A stretch of 64,000 bases of DNA from Salinicoccus halodurans. Lineage in GTDB: Bacteria; Bacillota; Bacilli; Staphylococcales; Salinicoccaceae. The translations under genes were made by a program, and so were the position numbers. The notes below the pieces were generated by a model. It ran no database searches, was not told where the DNA came from, and saw only the letters and a list, made by a program, of their open reading frames with translations. The stretch lies in NCBI RefSeq assembly GCF_900114445.1, contig NZ_FOTB01000002.1:1-64000 (forward strand), in the 5' to 3' direction. Each line of letters opens with the position of its first letter. Within the stretch, counting starts at the first letter, position 1. Shown here piece by piece: positions 35,268 through 43,164 of the stretch.

Positions 35268-35298
35268 AAAAAAAGTGGACAGGATTTCTCCTGCCCAC
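35268..35298 (-). terminator. Intrinsic terminator in the mgtE leader or after ywhD
   Basis: A ten-base stem with one mismatch (35275-35284 with 35289-35298) ends in a run of seven T on the minus strand. It lies downstream of a promoter at 35334-35362 and 74 bases before the mgtE start, so it may act as an attenuator rather than only as the end of the ywhD transcript. Confidence 0.8.
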
Positions 35299-35306
35299 AG
35301 TGTCCT

Positions 35307-35326
35307 AGTTACACAGATGTATAACT
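35307..35326 (-). promoter_or_regulatory. Leader hairpin before the mgtE terminator
   Basis: AGTTATACA and TGTGTAACT pair with one mismatch at the very beginning of the predicted mgtE transcript. Its 3' neighbour AGGACA could alternatively pair with TGTCC of the terminator stem, which would allow two exclusive folds. Confidence 0.4.
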
Positions 35327-35333
35327 ATATTTT

Positions 35334-35362
35334 ATTTTATATTTCAATGTAAAAATCTGCAA
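35334..35362 (-). promoter_or_regulatory. mgtE promoter
   Basis: On the minus strand TTGCAG and TAAAAT are exactly 17 bases apart in an AT-rich region between ywhD and mgtE. Predicted start near 35327 gives a leader of about 130 bases. Confidence 0.65.
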
Positions 35363-35395
35363 TGTTTTTATGACTTTGACACAATAACGTCACAA

Positions 35396-35920
35396 TTAAT
35401 GATTTTCCAACATTTTTTTCAGATCCTCTGAATTATCCCAAATTTCCTGATTGTGGTTCTGCAGGAATTTTTTCAGTGAACTTTTACTTGCATCATCCAT
35501 ATCCTCTATCGAGATTTTGCCTTTCATTGCATGATCCAGCATATTGACATGTTCATGCATCAGTTTATATCCGCGGCGTCTCTCTTTGTTGACCATCTGA
35601 TAGCAGGCAGCGACACCGGCATAAACCGGGCCGATGTTCATGCGTTCCACAGCCACCCAGACAATCCAGTATTCCTTCTGGCCTTCACCTTCAACTTCTG
35701 ACTTTTCCGTTACCCATTTCACACGTTTTTCTACTTCGGCCCGGGCGTGAAGCCCCGCCATGTCGATAAATGTTTCCTGAGTTTCCATATCTATATAGAC
35801 CGGTGCGATATTCTCCAGACTGATCGCTCCGATATTTTGCCCCTTATGGCCGGTAAGCGGATCATCTTTTATGATATTGAACTGGAACCCCGGTTTTTTA
35901 TTTTCAGATTCATTTGTCAT
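35396..35920 (-). CDS. ywhD: YwhD family protein
   Basis: The 174-residue soluble protein matches the conserved but poorly understood YwhD family of Bacillales (FQFNIIKDDPLTGHKG near the start, EYWIVWVAVERMNIGPVYAGV in the middle). No catalytic motif is evident. It is 12 bases after the HD phosphohydrolase gene with its own AGGAG site, so the two are co-transcribed. Confidence 0.8.
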   Translation of the reverse strand: MTNESENKKPGFQFNIIKDDPLTGHKGQNIGAISLENIAPVYIDMETQETFIDMAGLHARAEVEKRVKWVTEKSEVEGEGQKEYWIVWVAVERMNIGPVYAGVAACYQMVNKERRRGYKLMHEHVNMLDHAMKGKISIEDMDDASKSSLKKFLQNHNQEIWDNSEDLKKMLENH

Positions 35921-35932
35921 ATTATCATGCTC

Positions 35933-37234
35933 CTATGCCAATTCATTCAGCAGATTGATGATCTGCCCCTTCACTTCAGGGTCTTCAATCTGCAGTATCT
36001 TCTCTTTCGGATAATAAAGTTTCGAGTCCATACGGTGCATTCCTGTGATACTGTGTATGATTGCCGACTGGCTGCTGATCTCTTTGAGATCACCGTTCTT
36101 TTTCTGGAGATGGATCGGTTTGCGGTTACTTTTCGATCCCGGTCTGTCATAATCGTAGGGCAGATCCGAGTAGGAGTCGCTGAAGAAATAATATTCAGGG
36201 TCCACACCGCCTTTTCTGAACAGCTCTTCGATTTCGGTGATTGTGATGATCGAGCCGTCAAACGGCAGATATTTGAACAGATCCCTGTTTACAAACCGGT
36301 GCGACAGATCGGACAGCACAGCGTCATCTTCATGTATCCATTCCTGAAGATAGAAGTTGACCACCATTTCATCAAGCCTTAAGTAATCATAGACCGTCAG
36401 TGTACCATCGAAGAAAGGAATAAAATACTTAGGTGCCTGCTTGAATACATAACCGTCTTCATAAAGGTATTTTGCACGCCGGAGCGCCAGGTTCAGAAGC
36501 ACTTCCCCGCCTCTTGAAACCGGATGGAAATAAATCTGCCAGTACATCTGATAACGGCTCATCAGATAGTCCTCCACCGCATGCATTCCGCTGTCCTTGA
36601 TGATGACTTCGTCTTTGGACGGCCGCATCACCCGGAGTATGCGCTCCATGTCGAAATTGCCGTAACTGACACCCGTATAGTATGAATCGCGTTGGAGGTA
36701 ATCCATGCGGTCTGCATCTATCTGGGAGGAAATCATGCTGATGACCAGCTTGTTTTCATGTGTCTTATCGATGACCTGTGCAACTTCCAGCGGAAAATCG
36801 ATGCTCACTTTTTTAAGCACAGCATTCACTTCAGTGTTGCCCAGTATGATTTTGCGGGTGAATTCCTCGTGATCCGTGTCGAAAATCGTTTCGAAACAGT
36901 GGGAAAACGGACCATGTCCGAGATCGTGCAGAAGCGCTGCACAGAGCGCAAGCAGACGGTCATCGTTGTTCCATTCCTCGAACTCCTGGAAGTTCACGAC
37001 CATCCGGCGTACAATTTCATACACCCCGAGGGAATGGTTGAATCTCGAATGTTCTGCAGAATGGAATGCCAGATACAGCGTACCGAGCTGTTTGATCCGT
37101 CTCAGCCGCTGAAACTCCTTTGTTTTTATCAAGTCCCAGATCACCTGATCGCGCACATGAATGTACCGATGCACCGGATCTTTAAAAACTTTTTCCTCTA
37201 CCAGTTGTTTACTGCTGTATTCACTTATCGTCAT
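35933..37234 (-). CDS. HD domain phosphohydrolase (YwfO-like)
   Basis: This 433-residue protein carries an HD metal site: HSRFNHSLGVYEIVRR, then LLHDLGHGPFSHCFE and a later DADRMDYLQRDSYYTG. Spacing is that of the SAMHD1/dGTPase-like branch found in staphylococci as a YwfO homologue. It probably hydrolyses nucleoside triphosphates or related phosphoesters with divalent metals in the cytoplasm. The gene precedes ywhD on one transcript. Confidence 0.92.
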   Translation of the reverse strand: MTISEYSSKQLVEEKVFKDPVHRYIHVRDQVIWDLIKTKEFQRLRRIKQLGTLYLAFHSAEHSRFNHSLGVYEIVRRMVVNFQEFEEWNNDDRLLALCAALLHDLGHGPFSHCFETIFDTDHEEFTRKIILGNTEVNAVLKKVSIDFPLEVAQVIDKTHENKLVISMISSQIDADRMDYLQRDSYYTGVSYGNFDMERILRVMRPSKDEVIIKDSGMHAVEDYLMSRYQMYWQIYFHPVSRGGEVLLNLALRRAKYLYEDGYVFKQAPKYFIPFFDGTLTVYDYLRLDEMVVNFYLQEWIHEDDAVLSDLSHRFVNRDLFKYLPFDGSIITITEIEELFRKGGVDPEYYFFSDSYSDLPYDYDRPGSKSNRKPIHLQKKNGDLKEISSQSAIIHSITGMHRMDSKLYYPKEKILQIEDPEVKGQIINLLNELA

Positions 37235-37339
37235 CCCACTGCCCTCCTCATACTGTCATAATATCATTTGAAAACATGGTTGTCATCAAACCCGACCGTA
37301 CTGCAGGGCGGATGAATCAAGTGTTTTTCCCTTCATATA

Positions 37340-37366
37340 AAAACCGGCTGTCCCAAAAAGACAGCC
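37340..37366 (-). terminator. Terminator hairpin after the charged small protein
   Basis: GGCTGTC and GACAGCC close a seven-base loop, and GGTTTTTAT follows on the minus strand. Confidence 0.75.
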
Positions 37367-37404
37367 AGTCGAAAATATACAATCCAATCATTATATTTCA
37401 GATA

Positions 37405-37638
37405 CTATTTATCATCTTCGTCATAGGAATCCGCTTCATCGCCCAGCTGTGTCTTGTCAGAACGCTGATTCCGCACATCACGCTCACGCTGCGCCTCTTC
37501 TTTGTCTCTTTCTGTGGCCGGGCTGTCCGGCGGTACATCCTCTTTCACTTCACCGTGCGGACCCGCTTCATCTTTGCGACGCTCCAGTTTCTTTTCCTCT
37601 TCTTCTGTCGTCATTCTATCTCTTTTTTCATCAGCCAT
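37405..37638 (-). CDS. Small, highly charged, probably disordered protein
   Basis: The protein has 77 residues from the ATG that follows AAGGGG; an ATG 13 codons earlier is less likely. It is almost entirely Glu, Asp, Lys and Arg with no hydrophobic core (for instance TTEEEEKKLERRKDEAG and QLGDEADSYDEDDK). It should be an intrinsically disordered cytoplasmic protein. Similar small charged proteins are linked to desiccation or salt stress in other bacteria, but nothing here proves that. Confidence 0.6.
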   Translation of the reverse strand: MADEKRDRMTTEEEEKKLERRKDEAGPHGEVKEDVPPDSPATERDKEEAQRERDVRNQRSDKTQLGDEADSYDEDDK

Positions 37639-37785
37639 GCATTTCAGCCCCTTTTTCTTTTGTATATTCCCGCACAAAGAGAGGTTAAACCAAAGGAAAT
37701 GGCAGTCTTATTAACGGTTTCAGACGGATGACAAAGAAAGCTGACCTGAACGGCATAAAACAATGGTGTGTCAGATGCCCGCTCA

Positions 37786-37856
37786 TCTCATCAGAATAAA
37801 GATCACTGATATGGAGGATATCCTCTCACCTTGAGGACTCTAAAACGATGGGGCGA
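37786..37856. repeat. Divergent relative of the 72-base repeat unit
   Basis: TCTCATC at 37786, CCTCTCAC in the middle and AAAACGATGGG at the end follow the same order and similar spacing as in the two units at 12338-12492. The rest has drifted. It lies in the 299-base gap between the charged-protein gene and lipL, which otherwise holds only the lipL terminator and presumably a promoter. Confidence 0.35.
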
Positions 37857-37900
37857 AGCCCACAAATTAACATTCTTATTGAGAAAATCATAAACATGCC

Positions 37901-37928
37901 AAAAACCGGCTTCCCTCAGGAAGCCGGT
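37901..37928 (-). terminator. lipL terminator
   Basis: ACCGGCTTCC and GGAAGCCGGT pair around CTCA; TTTTT follows on the minus strand. It is ten bases after the lipL stop codon. Confidence 0.9.
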
Positions 37929-37937
37929 CCGATAAGA

Positions 37938-38774
37938 CTACAGTCCGGAAAAGAGTTCATTGTCTTTTTCCATCCTGATTTTTTCATTCCGCTGTTTCAT
38001 CCGTTTCAAAAATCCATCGTATCTTTCCTGCTGTTCTTCTGAGAGCCCCGGGAGGTCCTCCAAAGTGCCGCCGGATGCTTCGATGACATCGATCATCCTG
38101 CGGAGCACATCCTCCACCCTGTAGTTTTCACCCAGCAGTTCATTCAAAGATGCCATATCTTCCGGATGGACTTCGGGATACTTGAACCTTGTGATGTCGT
38201 CAGACTTGCTGTAATGATAGAAATCACGCATGATTTCCGCGCGCAGGCTGCCGCTTCCGGTCACACACAGGTATATCTGTACAGCAATACCCTGGCGGAT
38301 TCTCCGCTGGGAGATGCCGGCGAACTTCCGGCCGCCGATGCTCAGATCATAGCTGCCGGGGCAATAGCTGTGTACAATTTCATATGCCTCCACCGGAGCG
38401 TGCGGGAATGCCGACCGCACCATTGCCAGCATGAGGTCATAGCCATCATCGATCTGCGGTGCGGCGGACTTCGGCAGAATGAGCGATATATTCAGTACAC
38501 CGTCATCCAGTACTACCCCGAGACCGCCGCTGTTCCTCAGAATATAATCGTATCCTGAATCTTCCAGAAATTTCAGTCCGTCATTCAGATTAGGCAGTCT
38601 CGCGTCATGCAGTCCGAGAATGATATACGGGTCATGTACCCATGCGCGTATTTTCGGAATGCCGTCGGCTGTCACCATTTCCTGAAGCAGATCATCCATT
38701 GCAAATGACTGATACGGATGATTCACCGCTTCGGCCGGTATATACTGCCAATGCCTGTCAAACAGATTATCCAT
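37938..38774 (-). CDS. lipL: Octanoyl-[GcvH]:protein N-octanoyltransferase
   Basis: The 278-residue protein belongs to the BPL/LplA/LipB fold. RNSGGLGVVLDDGVLNISL and IGGRKFAGISQRRIRQG are the substrate-binding stretches, and the cysteine in HSYCPGSYDL is at the catalytic position used by LipM/LipL amidotransferases. It would pass octanoyl groups from GcvH to E2 subunits for lipoate assembly. Neighbourhood with pta and hemQ is as in staphylococci. Its start overlaps the end of pta by eight bases. LplA-type ligase is the alternative, but the Cys favours LipL. Confidence 0.85.
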   Translation of the reverse strand: MDNLFDRHWQYIPAEAVNHPYQSFAMDDLLQEMVTADGIPKIRAWVHDPYIILGLHDARLPNLNDGLKFLEDSGYDYILRNSGGLGVVLDDGVLNISLILPKSAAPQIDDGYDLMLAMVRSAFPHAPVEAYEIVHSYCPGSYDLSIGGRKFAGISQRRIRQGIAVQIYLCVTGSGSLRAEIMRDFYHYSKSDDITRFKYPEVHPEDMASLNELLGENYRVEDVLRRMIDVIEASGGTLEDLPGLSEEQQERYDGFLKRMKQRNEKIRMEKDNELFSGL

Positions 38775-39753
38775 TGTTCTGGGTCAGTGCCTGTGTTGCC
38801 GTAAACAGTGCAAGATTGAACACTTCATCTTTTGAACAGCCGCGGGACAGGTCGTTCACCGGCTGGTTCAGACCCTGCAGGATTGGGCCGTATGCTTCAA
38901 AACCGCCCAGCCGCTGGGCAATTTTGTAACCGATGTTGCCTGCTTCAAGTGAAGGGAATACGAATACGTTTGCGCGGCCTTCCAGTTCAGAACCGGGTGC
39001 TTTCTTTTCAGCCACACCCGGTACGAAAGCAGCATCAAACTGAAGTTCACCATCAATCGGTGTATCAGGCAGTTTTTCTTTTGCATACTGTGTCGCAAGT
39101 TTCACTTTTTCCGTTTCTTCAGTTTTAGCTGAACCTCTCGTCGAGAAGCTGAGCAGTGCCACACGCGGCTCCATGTCAAAACTTTCTGCAGTTTTGGCAG
39201 TCTCCACTGCAACTTCTGCCAGTTCATCCGCATTAAGTTCAGGGTTGATTGCGCAGTCCCCCATCACATAGAGTTCGTCTTCGCGGAGCATGAAGAACAC
39301 GCCGCTCGTGCGGGAGACGCCGGGTTTTGTCTTGATGATCTGAAGCGCCGGACGCACTGTATCCGGTGTGGAATGCACCGCGCCTGAAACAAGGCCGGCT
39401 GCACGGCCGGTGTAAACCAGCATCGTACCGAAGTAGTTTACATCATTTAGAATATCATCTGCCTGCTCATGCGTGACTTTGCCCTTGCGGCGTTCAACGA
39501 AGGACTCCGCAAGTTCTCCTTTATATTCACAAACTTTCGGGTCAATCAGTTCCAGACTGCTGAGGTCGAGGTTTTCCTCCCCTGCTAATTTCTGGATTTC
39601 TTCTTTGTCTCCGAGTACAATCGGATCTACATATGTTGTTGTTGCGAGTTCAACAGCTGCTGTCAAAATTCTTGGGTCCGTACCTTCAGGGAAAACGATT
39701 TTTACATTTTTACCTTCCAGGTTAGATTTGAGATTGTTTAAAAAGTTACTCAT
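38767..39753 (-). CDS. pta: Phosphate acetyltransferase
   Basis: The 328-residue enzyme converts acetyl-CoA and phosphate to acetyl phosphate for overflow metabolism. Features are KIVFPEGTDPRILTAAVELA at the N-terminus, AAGLVSGAVHSTPDTVRPALQIIKT in the middle and PSLEAGNIGYKIAQRLGGFEAYGPILQGL near the end, all of the PTA_PTB family. The length corresponds to the short Bacillus form. The ATG at 39753 has AAGGAGG five bases before it; an upstream ATG is not supported. It heads pta-lipL and is divergent from hemQ, with a TATAAT at 39788-39793 on its strand. Confidence 0.97.
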   Translation of the reverse strand: MSNFLNNLKSNLEGKNVKIVFPEGTDPRILTAAVELATTTYVDPIVLGDKEEIQKLAGEENLDLSSLELIDPKVCEYKGELAESFVERRKGKVTHEQADDILNDVNYFGTMLVYTGRAAGLVSGAVHSTPDTVRPALQIIKTKPGVSRTSGVFFMLREDELYVMGDCAINPELNADELAEVAVETAKTAESFDMEPRVALLSFSTRGSAKTEETEKVKLATQYAKEKLPDTPIDGELQFDAAFVPGVAEKKAPGSELEGRANVFVFPSLEAGNIGYKIAQRLGGFEAYGPILQGLNQPVNDLSRGCSKDEVFNLALFTATQALTQNNG

Positions 39754-39887
39754 AATATCCTCCTTGGTTAGCCTGTACACAAGCAGTATTATACTCTTTT
39801 CGTCACATTATTTCATCCCTATCCGCTTTTAAAACGTTTTCTTTAGTAGTAGAATTGAATATGACAATATAAAAGGAGAGATTTTGA

Positions 39888-40634
39888 ATGAATGAAGCAG
39901 CACAAACACTCGATGGTTGGTATAGTCTCCACCTTCTCTATAATGTAGACTGGTCATCACTCCGCCTTCTCGAATCAGAAGAAGTGAACAAGATGGTCAC
40001 AGAACTGCAAAGTTTCCTCGAACGCCAGGAAGAGGTTCATCAGAAAAACGAAGGCAGTTATTCTTTCTACAACATAACGGGCCAAAAAGCTGACTTGATC
40101 CTTTGGATGCTCCGTCCGACAATCGACGAGCTCAATACACTGGAACTGGAATTCAACAAACTCGCAATCAGCGACTTCCTGATTCCATCTTATTCATATG
40201 TTTCCGTCATCGAACTCAGCAACTATCTTGCGAAGGATTCCGATGAAGATCCATACCAGAACGAACATGTAAGAAAACGTCTCTACCCTGAAGTGCCTAA
40301 ATCGCGCTACATCTGTTTCTATCCGATGGACAAGCGCCGCGAAGGCAACGACAACTGGTACATGCTCGATATGGAAAAACGCCGTGAACTAATGTACTCA
40401 CATGGTATGATCGGTCGCGGTTATGCAGGCAAGGTCAGGCAGTTCATCACAGGTTCAGTAGGTCTCGATGAATACGAATGGGGAGTGACTTTATTCTCAG
40501 ATGATATGATCCAGTTCAAGAAACTGATCTATGAAATGAGATTTGATGAAGTATCTGCACGCTATGGCGAATTTGGAGATTTCTTTGTAGGTGTAAACCT
40601 GCCGGCTGAAGAGCTTCCGGCATTCTTTATGTAA
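39888..40634 (+). CDS. hemQ: Coproheme decarboxylase
   Basis: The 248-residue protein is of the chlorite-dismutase-like HemQ family, which turns coproheme III into haem b in Gram-positive bacteria. The active region [16 protein letters not shown] holds the reactive Tyr and Lys, and the proximal His is in [17 protein letters not shown]. Length is exactly that of staphylococcal HemQ. AAGGAGAG precedes the start. It is divergent from pta as in relatives and is followed by a tiny cationic ORF and a terminator. Confidence 0.96.
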   Translation: MNEAAQTLDGWYSLHLLYNVDWSSLRLLESEEVNKMVTELQSFLERQEEVHQKNEGSYSFYNITGQKADLILWMLRPTIDELNTLELEFNKLAISDFLIPSYSYVSVIELSNYLAKDSDEDPYQNEHVRKRLYPEVPKSRYICFYPMDKRREGNDNWYMLDMEKRRELMYSHGMIGRGYAGKVRQFITGSVGLDEYEWGVTLFSDDMIQFKKLIYEMRFDEVSARYGEFGDFFVGVNLPAEELPAFFM

Positions 40635-40697
40635 TTCCGGTGGTTTTAAGCCTTCCACATTCGGTTATATGTAAAGAAAACCAGAGCGGGAGGAATC

Positions 40698-40793
40698 ATG
40701 ATGGGCCGATTGATCAGAAGGATCATCTATATGGCACTGCCATTTTTGATCAGAAAAATAAGAAATCGTAAAAAAGGCGGCGGCCGCAAATAA
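40698..40793 (+). CDS. 31-codon cationic membrane-active-looking peptide
   Basis: The ORF has GGGAGGA four bases before the first of two ATGs, stops just before a terminator and follows hemQ by 63 bases. The product alternates basic and hydrophobic residues (MMGRLIRRIIYMALPFLIRK, then IRNRKKGGGRK), giving an amphipathic or membrane helix with a strongly basic tail. Coding support comes from the ribosome site and position. Function is unknown. Confidence 0.55.
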   Translation: MMGRLIRRIIYMALPFLIRKIRNRKKGGGRK

Positions 40794-40810
40794 TCCGCGC
40801 TTCATAAATG

Positions 40811-40844
40811 ATCCCCCGGTTCAGAAGAGCCGGGGGATTTTTAT
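40811..40844. terminator. Terminator after hemQ and the small peptide, shared with the ABC operon
   Basis: ATCCCCCGG and CCGGGGGAT form the stem, with TTTTTAT on the plus strand. The convergent ABC permease gene ends just beyond it. Confidence 0.85.
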
Positions 40845-40846
40845 GC

Positions 40847-41539
40847 TTATTTGATTTTTACTGCAATGTCCCGGATCATGTATCTGAGTATTGCATATAT
40901 CAATGCAAGGCACACAATGGTAATGAGTACCATCATGGCGACGCCCGTCGACGTATCAAAACTGAGAGCTTCAAGTCCTATCGTACCGCTCTCCCTCGGC
41001 CATATAATATCCGTACCCATCATTATGACGATATTGAGCAGAACCATCGTCATTCCCGGTACGAATCCACGGTAGAACCCGGCGCTGATCAGGAATCCGC
41101 CAAGGAAATAGAGCAGTGTCGACAGGAGATATCCACCTACATACACGAGTGTCTCCACTCCGCCTGAGACCTCCGGAATGCCTGTCCCGAACCACGGCAT
41201 GAACCCGAGCAGAAATGATACCGCCGCTGTAGCTGCCGTAATGAATAACGTAGTCAGGATTCCTGCAGTTGTCATCGCATGAAAAAATATTTTCCTTGTA
41301 AGCCCGAGATTGACCGACCATTCCAAAAAGGTATATACTGCAAGGATTCCCAATACAAGCATGTAGATCCTGTTTGCTGATAATGCCATGGAAAAGAATG
41401 ACATTTCGTTTAGCTCCGGTTCCCTGAGGAATACATTCAGAACGATATAGACAAGAGCAAATATCGGTATATACCACAGACTCCATCTGATGAATTCCTT
41501 TGTATAATCCATTGTGGCGAGTCTTAATTTTCGGCTCAT
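40847..41539 (-). CDS. ABC transporter membrane subunit of the Ytr-like operon
   Basis: The 230-residue protein has six hydrophobic segments after a basic N-terminus (KLRLATMDYTKEF) and ends DIAVKIK. It overlaps the ATPase gene by four bases, so it is the permease of the pair. It resembles ABC-2-type permeases of small GntR-regulated transporters in Firmicutes. Possible roles are export of a lipid-soluble compound or antibiotic defence; the substrate is not known. Confidence 0.72.
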   Translation of the reverse strand: MSRKLRLATMDYTKEFIRWSLWYIPIFALVYIVLNVFLREPELNEMSFFSMALSANRIYMLVLGILAVYTFLEWSVNLGLTRKIFFHAMTTAGILTTLFITAATAAVSFLLGFMPWFGTGIPEVSGGVETLVYVGGYLLSTLLYFLGGFLISAGFYRGFVPGMTMVLLNIVIMMGTDIIWPRESGTIGLEALSFDTSTGVAMMVLITIVCLALIYAILRYMIRDIAVKIK

Positions 41540-42420
41540 CCTCTCTCCTCCTCCTTTTCTTCTGTCAGTCTGATGAACAGATCCTGCAGCTTCACTGTAC
41601 TGATATCGAGGTACAGTCTGTCTATTTCTTTCAATTGCTCCTCGCTCAGTCTTCCCAGTACCATATCCGATCTGATCGGTCCAAGGCGTTCTGTAGACAG
41701 CAGATCCATTCCATCTGTGAACTGTGCCACTTTTTCTTCCGGTCCGCTTACCCTGAATCCACGTTCAAGCAAGACATCAAGCGGTTCCTGCAGCTTGACC
41801 CTGCCCTGGTGGATCATAATCACTTCATCGAAAAGATAGTCCATTTCGGAAACAATATGTGTGGAGAGTATGAATATCCTCGTCATCTTTTCCCTTGCTG
41901 CAAGCACTTGTTTATAGAAATATTCCCTTGAGGGGGCATCCATGCCGTTTGTCACTTCATCGAAGATGGTGATTGGCGAATTGGAAGCAAGGCCTATGCT
42001 TGCATTTGTTGCTGCCTGCTGACCCTTCGACATTTTGTGGAGCGGCTTGTCGGCATCCGCACCAAAACCTTCCATCAGTTCCAGTGCATAATCCATATCG
42101 AAACCTTCTTTATACCTCTTTGTCATTTCAAACATTTTTCTTGGTGAATCATATTCATCGGAATAATCCACTTCGTACAGGAAATCGACTTTGTCCATCA
42201 GATCTGCATTTTCATAAAGGTCCACACCATCAATGGCCAGTGTGCCGGATGAGGGTTTTCTGAATGAGGCAATCAGTGACAGAATCGATGTCTTGCCTGC
42301 TCCATTCCTTCCGATGAGCCCATATACCTTTCCCGTTTCCATCTTAATGGTGATGTCTTCCAGTATTCTATCTTTTTTGATGTTCAATGATACTTTGTCC
42401 AGCTGCAGTGTCTTACTCAT
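41536..42420 (-). CDS. ABC transporter ATP-binding protein of the Ytr-like operon
   Basis: The 294-residue ATPase has Walker A GLIGRNGAGKTS, the signature MSKGQQAATNASIGLA in place of LSGGQ, and Walker B ITIFDEVTNGMD with the H-loop His in FILSTHIVSEMDYLFDE. MSKGQ is usual for the YtrB/EcsA-like branch. A C-terminal domain of about 80 residues follows. Its ATG at 42420 overlaps the GntR gene end, and the permease gene overlaps its own end, so the three genes are tightly coupled. The pump would be induced when the GntR repressor is released. Confidence 0.9.
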   Translation of the reverse strand: MSKTLQLDKVSLNIKKDRILEDITIKMETGKVYGLIGRNGAGKTSILSLIASFRKPSSGTLAIDGVDLYENADLMDKVDFLYEVDYSDEYDSPRKMFEMTKRYKEGFDMDYALELMEGFGADADKPLHKMSKGQQAATNASIGLASNSPITIFDEVTNGMDAPSREYFYKQVLAAREKMTRIFILSTHIVSEMDYLFDEVIMIHQGRVKLQEPLDVLLERGFRVSGPEEKVAQFTDGMDLLSTERLGPIRSDMVLGRLSEEQLKEIDRLYLDISTVKLQDLFIRLTEEKEEERG

Positions 42421-42793
42421 TCCCGTCACTTCCTTTCACTTCCTCGATCAGCCTGCCGATTTCTTCATCGCTCAACCCGAGTTTTCCCGCCTCTTCCATC
42501 ATCGGCTTCAAGTATTCAATCAGAAAATTCTGTTTCCGTTCTCCCATCAATTTCTCCTTCGCATCCGGTGCAACGAACATACCGACACCTCTTTTCTTAT
42601 AAATTATGCCCTGATCCACCAACTGGTTCACACCTTTTGCCACAGTCAGATGGTTGACTTTGTAGAACTGCACAATCTCATTCGTAGAAGGGATTCTGTC
42701 GTGTGCCTTCAATGTCTCACTAATGATCTGGTCGCTGATCCAGTCTTTGATCTGTTCAAAAATCGGTTTGCGATCATTCAGCTGGCCACTCAA
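42413..42793 (-). CDS. GntR family repressor, YtrA subfamily
   Basis: The protein of about 126 residues has a winged helix-turn-helix (FEQIKDWISDQIISETLKAHDR, STNEIVQFYKVNHLTVAKGVNQL and GIIYKKRGVGMFV) and only a short C-terminal tail, the YtrA type. I favour TTG at 42793 with AGAGGG eight bases upstream; GTG at 42811 is also open but has no proper ribosome site. It starts the GntR-ATPase-permease operon and an AT palindrome lies right in front. Confidence 0.88.
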   Translation of the reverse strand: MSGQLNDRKPIFEQIKDWISDQIISETLKAHDRIPSTNEIVQFYKVNHLTVAKGVNQLVDQGIIYKKRGVGMFVAPDAKEKLMGERKQNFLIEYLKPMMEEAGKLGLSDEEIGRLIEEVKGSDGNE

Positions 42794-42816
42794 ATCACCA
42801 CGCCCTCTCACTTAGT

Positions 42817-42834
42817 TATATAGTTATGTATATA
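42817..42834. promoter_or_regulatory. Possible GntR operator
   Basis: TATATA-GTTATG-TATATA is an inverted repeat directly upstream of the GntR gene, in the place and of the AT-rich kind expected for YtrA-like autoregulation. Low information content makes the call uncertain. Confidence 0.4.
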
Positions 42835-42899
42835 AGTATATATCACTAGAGTGGAAATTGTAAACACCTCTCTTTTATATGTTTTAAATGAAATGCAAA

Positions 42900-42921
42900 A
42901 AACCCTGCCGCAGCAGGGTTT
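42900..42921 (-). terminator. Terminator after the small two-helix protein
   Basis: AAACCCTGC and GCAGGGTTT pair around CGCA, followed by TTTTTTGC on the minus strand, about 12 bases after the stop codon at 42933. Confidence 0.88.
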
Positions 42922-42932
42922 AATTATATAAA

Positions 42933-43142
42933 TCATTTTCTGTTTTTCTGTATTTTTTTCTTTTTCAGACTGTTGTTCATATATATCGCGAGGGCGGCAA
43001 GCAGTCCCAGAATCGCCAGGATTTCGCCGATGCTGATTGTTTTCGTCGTCATCAGATTGATGATTCCGCTGCCCGCTGCAAAGACGGCCATGAAAAGCAG
43101 GAATACCATCATATAGTGTTTGAAGCTTTTATTTTTTGAAAT
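42933..43142 (-). CDS. Small two-helix membrane protein, possibly with an ATT start
   Basis: Downstream of ywdK a frame encodes SKNKSFKHYMMVFLLFMAV, then AAGSGIINLMTTKTISIGEI, a second hydrophobic helix and the basic tail NNSLKKKKIQKNRK. The first ATG (43112) would begin inside the first helix without a ribosome site. An ATT at 43142 has a GGTGGTG upstream and gives a natural 69-residue protein. So either ATT is used, as in infC, or the start was lost. It is directly followed by a terminator and likely shares the ywdK transcript. Function unknown. Confidence 0.55.
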   Translation of the reverse strand: MSKNKSFKHYMMVFLLFMAVFAAGSGIINLMTTKTISIGEILAILGLLAALAIYMNNSLKKKKIQKNRK

Positions 43143-43164
43143 AACAGCACCACCATCTGACGCA

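Noticed and set aside
35195-35395. M-box magnesium riboswitch before mgtE
   Set aside because: The leader from the predicted promoter is only about 130 bases, with about 60 before the terminator stem ends, and I could not find the conserved M-box segments. Reported only as a possible attenuator.
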